Shown: positions 8,430 to 14,220 of the stretch, one piece after another
How positions within the stretch are numbered: the stretch's first letter is position 1
How the letters are laid out: each line of letters opens with the position of its first letter
Assembly: GCA_964563855.1 (NCBI GenBank)
Contig: CAZLYU010000060.1
Span: forward strand, 1 to 20,047
Direction of reading: 5' to 3'
Origin: JAFGRR01 sp964563855
GTDB lineage: Bacteria; Planctomycetota; Phycisphaerae; UBA1845; Fen-1342
Length of the DNA stretch: 20,047 bases
The notes under the pieces: generated by a model
The model's database searches: none
Told to the model about the DNA's origin: nothing
What the model saw: only the letters and a program-made list of their open reading frames with translations
Position numbers and translations under genes: made by a program

Positions 8430-9734
8430 CTAACCCTGCGACCGCACCAATGCCTGATCAATATCCGCCAGGATATCCTCAGCATCCTCCAAACCTACCG
8501 ACAGCCGCACATACTCCGGCGTCACACCCGTCGACTTCTGCTCCGCCTCCGAAAGCTGCGAGTGCGTCGTGCTCGCCGGATGAATGCACAGGCTCTTCGC
8601 GTCGCCGACGTTGGCCAGGTGCGAGAGCAACTGCGTGCTGTTGATGAACTTCTCCGCCGCCGAGTATCCGCCCTTCACGCCAAAGCCGAGAATCGCACCA
8701 CAGCCGTTGGGAAGGAACTTCTTGGCGTTGGCATGGTCTTTGTGATCGGGCAGCCCCGGATAATTCACCCACTCCACCGCGCTGTGTTCTTTCAGATGCC
8801 GTGCCACGCGGTGCGCGTTCTCGCAATGCCGCGGCATGCGCAGGTGCAGCGTCTCCAGCCCCTGCAAAAACAGAAACGCCGCAAACGGACTCATGCAACT
8901 GCCCATGTCGCGCAGCAGATGGGTGCGACACTTGATGATGAACGCAATGTTGCCGATCGGCTTGAGCGCCTCGGCGAACACCACCCCGTGATACGCCGGA
9001 TCCGGCGCGTTGAACTCCGGCCACTTCTCGCCGCCCGCGGCCCAGTCGAAGGCGCCGCTATCGACAATGCAGCCGCCGATGTGCGTGCCATGCCCGCCAA
9101 TGAACTTCGTGCAGCTATACACATTGATGTCTACGCCGTGCTCGAACGTGTTTAGCAGCGCCGGCGTCATTACCGTGTTGTCGCAGATCACCGGCAAGCC
9201 GTGCTGATGCGCGATGTCGCTGATCTTCTTGAAGTCCGGCACATCATTCTTCGGGTTGCCGATCGACTCCAGATAAACCGCGCGGGTGTTCTCGTCGACC
9301 AAATCCTTGATCTTCTCCGGTTCGTTCGGGTCGAAGAAACGCGGTTCGATGTTGAGCTGCTTGAACGTTTGCGTAAACAACGTCCACGTCCCGCCATACA
9401 GGCTGGTCGAAGTCACGAAGTTCTGACCCGAGTGGCACAGCGTCAGCAGCGCGATGTAAATCGCTGACTGACCGCTCGACACCGCCAGCGCCGCCACGCC
9501 GCCGTCCAGCGCCGCCATCCGCTTCTCCAGCACGTCGTTCGTCGGATTCATCAGACGGCTGTAAATGTTGCCGAACGTCTTCAGCGCAAAGAGGTCGGCC
9601 GCGTGCGCCGTGTCGTCAAACACGAAGCTGGTGGTCGGATAGATCGGAACCCCCCGCGACTTGGTGGTCGGGTCGGGGGTTTGACCGGCGTGCAGGCAGC
9701 GCGTCGCCAGCCCGCGAACGAAGTCTTCAGCCAT
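8430..9734 (-). CDS. metY: O-acetylhomoserine aminocarboxypropyltransferase (sulfhydrylase)
   Basis: This PLP enzyme of the Cys/Met metabolism family has 434 residues. It should convert O-acetylhomoserine plus sulfide into homocysteine, the direct sulfhydrylation route to methionine. Tyr58 and Arg60 (YSRLMNPT) are the phosphate contacts from the neighbouring subunit, AVSSGQSA binds the cofactor, Asp185 (CDNT) pairs with the pyridine nitrogen, and Lys210 (SCTKFIGGHGTH) is the Schiff-base lysine. The length near 430 and the KFIGGHGTHIGG stretch favour MetY over the shorter cystathionine gamma-synthases. The start at 9734 is preferred because GGAGAG lies at a fitting distance; a longer in-frame start at 9767 exists. 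It follows hom on the same strand after 74 nt and is presumably co-transcribed under the SAM riboswitch. The genes for homoserine acetylation and the final methylation are not in the window. Confidence 0.94.
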   Translation of the reverse strand: MAEDFVRGLATRCLHAGQTPDPTTKSRGVPIYPTTSFVFDDTAHAADLFALKTFGNIYSRLMNPTNDVLEKRMAALDGGVAALAVSSGQSAIYIALLTLCHSGQNFVTSTSLYGGTWTLFTQTFKQLNIEPRFFDPNEPEKIKDLVDENTRAVYLESIGNPKNDVPDFKKISDIAHQHGLPVICDNTVMTPALLNTFEHGVDINVYSCTKFIGGHGTHIGGCIVDSGAFDWAAGGEKWPEFNAPDPAYHGVVFAEALKPIGNIAFIIKCRTHLLRDMGSCMSPFAAFLFLQGLETLHLRMPRHCENAHRVARHLKEHSAVEWVNYPGLPDHKDHANAKKFLPNGCGAILGFGVKGGYSAAEKFINSTQLLSHLANVGDAKSLCIHPASTTHSQLSEAEQKSTGVTPEYVRLSVGLEDAEDILADIDQALVRSQG

Positions 9735-9808
9735 GATGTCTCTCTCCGTGAGGTGGGTTACTTCCAAGTGCGTGGCGCCGCCGCTCGCGCGGTCAGCGCG
9801 GGTCGAGT

Positions 9809-11131
9809 TCAGTCGAGCGCGCGAATCGCGCCGAGTTCGAGTCCGTGTTGTTCTAGGGATTCCGTCGCCCGCAGCACCGCTTCGCGACGACGCGGATGAC
9901 TAAGCGCATGCACGACCGACCGGCCGTCTTTCACCGAGGCGACGCTCCGTCGCGTTGTCACGTCCACCCCCGCCAGCAATGCCAGCGCCGCCTGCTCGGC
10001 GTCCACCGCGTCGCGCACCTCGGGAAACTGCACCGTCAGCAGCCAACCCGTCTTCGGCGCCGCCGCACGACGCACCAGCCCGCCGCGCGCAATCACCGGC
10101 GGCAGCCCCCCAGCGCCCTCCGCGATCACCTGATAGCAATCATCGAGAATCGTCGCCGCCGTCACCTCCGGCCCGGCCCCGGGCCCCGTGAAACATAGCT
10201 CGCCAATCGCCGGTCCCTGCAGGAAAATGCCGTTGCGCTCATACCGCACACCGCCCAGCGGATGCCGGTGCGGCACAAACGCAGGCCCCACGAACGCCTC
10301 GACGTGCGTATCGCCGAGCGCCGCGCTCGCCACCGGCTTGATCGCACCGCCCAGCACGCCCGCCTGCGCAAAGTCGTGGGGCTCGACCCCGCCAATGCCC
10401 ACTACCTCGAGTTCCGACGTCCGCACGCCGCTGATGCCGAGATGCTGCAAGATCACCACCAGCTTCTCAGCCGCGTCGATGCTCTCGATATCGTTCGTGG
10501 GGTCGGGTTCGGCGTAGCCTTTCGCCTTCGCATCATCCAGCGCCGCGTCAAACGCCACGCCGTCCGCTTCCATCGACGAAAGGATGTAATTGCTGGTGCC
10601 GTTCAGAATGCCGCTCAGTTTTTGCACACGCGCGATCAGCGGTCGATCACGCAGCGCCGCCAGAAACGGCACGCCTGCAATCGCGCTCGCCTCACACCGC
10701 AGCGTCACGCCGCACTCCGCCGCCGTGCGAAACAGGTCGACCCCGTGCGCCGCCATCAGCGACTTGTTCGCCGTCACCACCGGAATCCCGCGCCGCAGAC
10801 AACGCTCGACTAAGTCATGCGCCGGCCGCACGCCGCCCATCACTTCGATCACCAGGTCGTACGGCTGCACCAAAAACGCATCAATATCACTCGTCGTCAC
10901 TGCCTCGCGCGGCGTGAACTCGCGCGCCTTGCCTGCATCGCGCACCAGCACCCCTGCAATCTGCGGGTCGACCCCGCGCTCGCGCAGCGTGCCGCGCGTC
11001 GCCGCGCACAGCCGCGCCGCCGCCTGGCCGACCTGCCCGAGGCCCATCAGCCCGATCCGCACCGGCCTGACCGCCGGCGTCGACGAAACGCCGCCCACGA
11101 CTTTTGCGGCCTGTTGCGTAAGTTTGGTCAT
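9809..11131 (-). CDS. hom: Homoserine dehydrogenase
   Basis: It reduces aspartate semialdehyde to homoserine with NAD(P)H in the cytoplasm, the branch point to threonine and methionine. It has 440 residues. The Rossmann motif GLMGLGQVG is at 27-35. The catalytic core includes ANKSLMA, LSGILNGTSNYIL (NGTSNYIL at 177-184) and AKGYAEPDPTNDIESIDAAE; Asp219 and Lys223 fall in the usual catalytic Asp/Lys pair. The last 80 or so residues look like the ACT regulatory domain of monofunctional enzymes, so threonine feedback is likely. No aspartokinase is fused. Two adjacent ATG codons (11134, 11131) are possible starts with a weak GAGACGG upstream; a GTG at 11218 is less likely. It is first in a unit with metY, and a SAM-I riboswitch lies in the leader. 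This ties the gene to methionine rather than only threonine supply. Confidence 0.96.
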   Translation of the reverse strand: MTKLTQQAAKVVGGVSSTPAVRPVRIGLMGLGQVGQAAARLCAATRGTLRERGVDPQIAGVLVRDAGKAREFTPREAVTTSDIDAFLVQPYDLVIEVMGGVRPAHDLVERCLRRGIPVVTANKSLMAAHGVDLFRTAAECGVTLRCEASAIAGVPFLAALRDRPLIARVQKLSGILNGTSNYILSSMEADGVAFDAALDDAKAKGYAEPDPTNDIESIDAAEKLVVILQHLGISGVRTSELEVVGIGGVEPHDFAQAGVLGGAIKPVASAALGDTHVEAFVGPAFVPHRHPLGGVRYERNGIFLQGPAIGELCFTGPGAGPEVTAATILDDCYQVIAEGAGGLPPVIARGGLVRRAAAPKTGWLLTVQFPEVRDAVDAEQAALALLAGVDVTTRRSVASVKDGRSVVHALSHPRRREAVLRATESLEQHGLELGAIRALD

Positions 11132-11265
11132 CATCCGTCTCGCTACGACCGCGCCATCACCGCGCGCGGCGCCGAAAATTTGTTTCCTAGCCGTTCGCAA
11201 ACGCCCACGGGGCGCCACGACTAGCCGAACTGATCACGGGGGAACCGACGACTCTGCATTTCAAC

Positions 11266-11300
11266 CCGCGCGACAGCGGCCAAACGGCCGATTCGCGCGG
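11266..11300 (-). promoter_or_regulatory. GC-rich hairpin in the hom leader, possible expression platform
   Basis: CCGCGCGA (11266-11273) pairs perfectly with TCGCGCGG (11293-11300), and CGGCC (11277-11281) pairs with GGCCG (11286-11290) inside it. It lies between the SAM aptamer and hom in the transcribed leader. The minus strand continues with GTTGAAATGC, so there is no U tract. It could be the switching element of the riboswitch or simply a stable leader hairpin. Confidence 0.35.
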
Positions 11301-11352
11301 TCGGAAAGTCAGTCGGTTAGGAGCGGGTTGTTGTGGCTGTGCGCAGCGCCAT

Positions 11353-11457
11353 TTATCTCTCCCTGCATGGGGCGGGACTTAGCACCTTAGTTTCGCGGAG
11401 CAGCGAACCAGGTTGCTGTGGCGTCGTCGGGCCCGTTCCCTCGGCCACTCTTGATAA
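11353..11457 (-). promoter_or_regulatory. SAM-I (S-box) riboswitch aptamer
   Basis: Read on the minus strand, the segment carries the S-box core in order. P1 is TTATC (11457-11453) with GATAA (11357-11353). It is followed by AAGAG, then P2 GTGGC/GCCAC (11448-11444 and 11422-11418) enclosing GAGGGAAC and GACGA, as in the kink-turn arm. Next come GCAACC (11416-11411), P3 around TTCGC/GCGAA, the invariant AAGGTGCTAA (11388-11379), a short P4 TCCC/GGGA, and GAGA before the P1 closing strand. These are the conserved S-adenosylmethionine-binding elements. The aptamer ends 221 nt before hom. It should lower hom-metY expression when SAM is plentiful. A SAM-I/IV or SAM-IV variant is not excluded without a covariance search. 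Confidence 0.88.
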
Positions 11458-11490
11458 TCGACCACCCGCTGCGGTCGCGTAACACCACAA

Positions 11491-11519
11491 ATAATAGGGC
11501 CTTGAGCCTCCGGCCGCAA
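11491..11519 (-). promoter_or_regulatory. Putative promoter of the riboswitch-hom-metY transcript
   Basis: Minus-strand TTGCGG (11514-11519), 17 nt, TATTAT (11491-11496). The -10 element matches five of six and the -35 three of six consensus bases. Initiation would fall near 11484, just upstream of the aptamer at 11457, which is the distance expected for a riboswitch transcript. Confidence 0.55.
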
Positions 11520-11653
11520 CGGCCCGGCGCGCGATAACCGCTTTTTCGCTGGATGCCATGCCGCGATACGCGTAAACTCTTCCGCGAGCGGACACGAAAG
11601 CGATCCAATTCAGGGCCCGTGTCCAACCGAAAACAATTGATGGCAGCCGCTGA

Positions 11654-11687
11654 CGCAACGCGCCTCGTCTGTGCTAGACGCGTTGCG
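11654..11687 (+). promoter_or_regulatory. Hairpin in the rnc upstream region
   Basis: CGCAACGCG (11654-11662) and CGCGTTGCG (11679-11687) are a perfect 9-bp inverted repeat with a 16-nt loop that can add a short TCT/AGA pairing. It ends 47 nt before the rnc ATG. If transcribed it could be an RNase III target for self-regulation, as known for E. coli rnc; it could also be a protein-binding palindrome. No convincing rnc promoter was found. Confidence 0.35.
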
Positions 11688-11734
11688 ACATCGGCGAGAA
11701 TCACACAACCCGTTTTGTGGAGAGATTCCCGCTT

Positions 11735-12454
11735 ATGTCGGTGAACCCCCGTCTTGCCGAAGAGCTGCAGCAACGCTGCGGCTACGCCTTTACCAACCCC
11801 GACCTCCTACTCGCCGCGATGACGCACTCGTCATCCGCCGACCACCGAAAAAACTCCAACGAACGACTCGAGTTTCTCGGCGACGCCGTCCTCGGCCTCG
11901 TCGTCTGCCAGGCGGTCTACGAGCGCCTCCCAAACGCGCTCGAAGGCGACCTCACCAAGATCAAGTCAACCGTCGTCTCCCGTCGCGTCTGCGCACGCGT
12001 CGCTGAAGAACTCAGCCTCACCGAGCCCATGCTGCTCGGCCAAGGCGTCTGCCACGGCGACGTTCCGCGCTCCATGGCCGCCGGCGTCTTCGAAGCCCTT
12101 GTCGGCGCCATCTACCTCGACGGCGGGCTCGAACACGCCCGCCGCTTCATCCTCGCCAACCTCTCCGCCGAAATCGACCGCGCCAGCCGCAGCGAACACC
12201 AGTCAAACTTCAACAGCCAGCTCCAGCAGTTCTCACACCGCACGCTCAACGCCGCCCCCGTATACGAACTGCTCGACGAAAAGGGCCCCGACCACAGCAA
12301 GTGCTTCGAGGTCGCCGTCGCCATTGGCAAACAGCAGTTCGCCAGCGCCTGGGGCACCAACAAAAAGGAAGCCGAGCAGAAAGCCGCCCGCGCCGCGCTC
12401 GAAGCCCTCGGCGCCGTCTCCACCAACGTCCCCCACGAACAGGCGTACGTCTAA
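11735..12454 (+). CDS. rnc: Ribonuclease III
   Basis: RNase III cuts double-stranded RNA, including rRNA precursors, in the cytoplasm. The protein has 239 residues, normal for bacteria. The nuclease domain carries the signature NERLEFLGDA at 42-51 with Glu43, Glu46 and Asp50, and the second acidic helix FEALVGAIYLD with Glu120. The usual Asp three residues before that Glu (Asp114 in E. coli) is Gly117 here (MAAGVFEA). The C-terminal dsRNA-binding domain spans about 158-227 (NFNSQLQQ, PVYELLDEKGPDH, GTNKKEAEQKAARAALEAL). The ATG at 11735 is chosen because GGAGAG sits ten bases upstream; a GTG at 11717 precedes that site. It is divergent from the hom-metY unit and stands alone, without the era or acpP neighbours seen in other bacteria. 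Confidence 0.96.
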   Translation: MSVNPRLAEELQQRCGYAFTNPDLLLAAMTHSSSADHRKNSNERLEFLGDAVLGLVVCQAVYERLPNALEGDLTKIKSTVVSRRVCARVAEELSLTEPMLLGQGVCHGDVPRSMAAGVFEALVGAIYLDGGLEHARRFILANLSAEIDRASRSEHQSNFNSQLQQFSHRTLNAAPVYELLDEKGPDHSKCFEVAVAIGKQQFASAWGTNKKEAEQKAARAALEALGAVSTNVPHEQAYV

Positions 12455-12469
12455 CAGAACGCCCTAGCA

Positions 12470-12491
12470 GGCCGCGCCCCCGCGCGCGGCC
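12470..12491 (+). terminator. GC hairpin downstream of rnc
   Basis: GGCCGCGC (12470-12477) and GCGCGGCC (12484-12491) form a perfect 8-bp stem starting 15 nt after the rnc stop. No U tract follows, so this is a hairpin-type candidate only. Confidence 0.4.
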
Positions 12492-12582
12492 AACGCCGAG
12501 CACGGCGCCCGTTCACAGCTCCCCCAGTGAACCACCAAGTCGCGGCTCGCGGCGGGACGGCCGCCCCAAAAACGCAGGCGCT

Positions 12583-12605
12583 CCCGCCGCCCACCAGACG
12601 GCGGG
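12583..12605 (-). terminator. Hairpin downstream of the EEP-fold gene
   Basis: CCCGCCG (12583-12589) and CGGCGGG (12599-12605) pair perfectly across a nine-base loop, 22 nt beyond the stop of the gene ending at 12628. On the minus strand five U residues occur about ten bases after the hairpin, further than is ideal. Confidence 0.4.
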
Positions 12606-12627
12606 TCGCGATCGACGCATTCGCTCC

Positions 12628-14007
12628 TTACGGACAAGCCCCGTTCACCGCAGCCGAAACGAAGTTGTCGATATCGCCAGAGTTCACCTGCCCGTCGCCA
12701 TTCGTGTCATTCGCCGCCAGATAGTCGCAGCCATACACCGCTTCCCACGCGACCTGTCCGCTGACAACAGCCGTGACGAACCCATCGATGTCACCCGAAT
12801 TCACCGCGCCATCGCAGTTCGCATCGCCACACAGCGTCGTCGGCGCCAGCGGCATGATGAAGTCCGCCAGCACCGGCCGGTGATCCGACGCGCGACCCGT
12901 CGCCAGCACCGCCGGCAGCCCCCCAGTCAGCGACGGATACGCCGCAACCTCCGGCGGCAACAACTGCGGCGACGTCCCGTAGTCGCCCGTGTTGAAAATC
13001 CACGTGTGCCGCGCCGTCGTGATGCTGTCCTGCCAGCCAAGATAATCCAGCTTGCTGCTCGATTGCGTCGAACGATCACCGGACCGCGGCGTGCGGGCGT
13101 CGTCATATGTCATGTCGCTCCCGTCGCGATCCGTCCCGTCCGAACTCCCACCGGGCACAGCCGCCTCCGTAAGCCACCGCGCCGGCCCCTTCTCCCCATA
13201 CTGTCCCAAACTCTTCGTCTCATCCTCGTTCCAGTCACCGCCAATAATGACCGGCGTGTTATCGTCCAGCAGGTCCGTTGCCACCGGCGACTCGAGAATC
13301 TTGTTGTTCGGGTCGACCACACCCTGGCCGGCCCCGTTGTAGAAGTGATCGATGAAGTAAGCGACGTTCCGCGCCGCGGTAACCCGCTGCTCATGCTCGC
13401 CACTGCCGCTGAACGCCTTCAGGTGTGCATTGCCGACCACCAGATCGCCCGCATACACTTCATCCGGCAAGTCCAGCTCCACAAACATAAAGCCGCGGAT
13501 TCCACCCACGCCGCTCGGCGCATAGGCGTCGGGCAGCACGAACGGAATGTCGTCATACCGTGCACGCGTGTCGCCGTTCAGATCCTTCAGCGGAAAACGC
13601 GACATGATCGCATTGCGCAAAAACCCGTCCGTGTTCGCACTGACGTAAATGAACGGCAACTCGAAACTCGGGTCGTACTTCTGCACATACGCACCCACGC
13701 CGACGCCCCCCTCGACCATCTGCCGCAGCGTGTTCTCAACCATAGACTGGTTGTCGCCGTTCGCTGGCTCCTGCAGCAACAAAATATCCGGCTTCATCCC
13801 CGCAACGATCGCGACGATCGACGTCCACGAGTTATAAGCCTCCGCCTTCGACTCGCTCACATCCAGATTCCGCTCCACATTCCACGTCATCACGCGAATG
13901 TCCGTCGGATCGGTCTTGCTCCAATCGCCGGCGGCCGGGTCAAACGCCCACGCCGGAAACGCAAATACACCAACAGCAATCAATACAGCTTTGCATCGGA
14001 TCATCAT
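12628..14007 (-). CDS. Secreted endonuclease/exonuclease/phosphatase-fold protein with dockerin-like C-terminus
   Basis: This is a 459-residue exported metal-dependent hydrolase of the endonuclease/exonuclease/phosphatase (DNase I-like) fold. The signal peptide is residues 1-21 (MMIRCKAVLIAVGVFAFPAW). Fold motifs appear in order: MTWNVERN with Asn43, DILLLQEP with metal-binding Glu80, VGNAHLKA with His195, IIGGDWNED with Asp258 and Asn260, and the closing SDHRPV with Asp375-His376. The substrate may be nucleic acid, phospholipid or another phosphoester; the sequence does not decide. Residues 393-459 are two dockerin-type calcium repeats (CGDANCDGAVNSGDID and NDTNGDGQVNSGDID) with flanking cysteines. 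The start at 14007 follows GAGGTG at a good distance, and the longer open frame to 14187 would cross the upstream terminator. It is separated from the preceding secreted-protein gene by that terminator, so it is probably transcribed on its own. Confidence 0.88.
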   Translation of the reverse strand: MMIRCKAVLIAVGVFAFPAWAFDPAAGDWSKTDPTDIRVMTWNVERNLDVSESKAEAYNSWTSIVAIVAGMKPDILLLQEPANGDNQSMVENTLRQMVEGGVGVGAYVQKYDPSFELPFIYVSANTDGFLRNAIMSRFPLKDLNGDTRARYDDIPFVLPDAYAPSGVGGIRGFMFVELDLPDEVYAGDLVVGNAHLKAFSGSGEHEQRVTAARNVAYFIDHFYNGAGQGVVDPNNKILESPVATDLLDDNTPVIIGGDWNEDETKSLGQYGEKGPARWLTEAAVPGGSSDGTDRDGSDMTYDDARTPRSGDRSTQSSSKLDYLGWQDSITTARHTWIFNTGDYGTSPQLLPPEVAAYPSLTGGLPAVLATGRASDHRPVLADFIMPLAPTTLCGDANCDGAVNSGDIDGFVTAVVSGQVAWEAVYGCDYLAANDTNGDGQVNSGDIDNFVSAAVNGACP

Positions 14008-14129
14008 CGATTTCACCTCGTTGACTGGGATCGCGCCGCGTTCAGGATCCGCAGCGATGCTCGTTGTTCTGCTTCGCGTCTTGGCGCGGCGTTTCAAGCA
14101 ACGCCGCATCAAGTCGGGAAACACCTCAG

Positions 14130-14166
14130 AAAAACGACCGGCGAGAGCCAGTGGCTTCGCCGGTCG
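14130..14166 (-). terminator. Intrinsic terminator of the 731-residue secreted protein gene
   Basis: CGACCGGCG (14135-14143) and CGCCGGTCG (14158-14166) form a perfect 9-bp stem extended inside by AGCC/GGCT, and the minus strand continues straight into five U residues (14134-14130). It starts 54 nt after the stop at 14221. This is the only textbook rho-independent terminator I see in the window. Confidence 0.85.
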
Positions 14167-14220
14167 CATGTAACAGCGCATCGTCATGCACCGAAAACCC
14201 GATGCATCACCAGACTGGTC

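Noticed and set aside
11353..11773. Minus-strand open frames of 101 and 128 codons across the hom leader
   Set aside because: They run through the SAM aptamer and promoter and have no protein-like composition; the RNA explanation accounts for the conserved bases.
14086..14107. 8-bp hairpin GCGGCGTT/AACGCCGC between the intrinsic terminator and the EEP-fold gene
   Set aside because: Real as an inverted repeat, but without a U tract or a clear role. It may be part of the next gene's leader, so I did not list it as a terminator.
14008..14187. N-terminal extension of the EEP-fold protein to 14187
   Set aside because: It would translate through the intrinsic terminator at 14130-14166 and put about 60 residues before an excellent signal peptide; the start at 14007 has a proper ribosome site.
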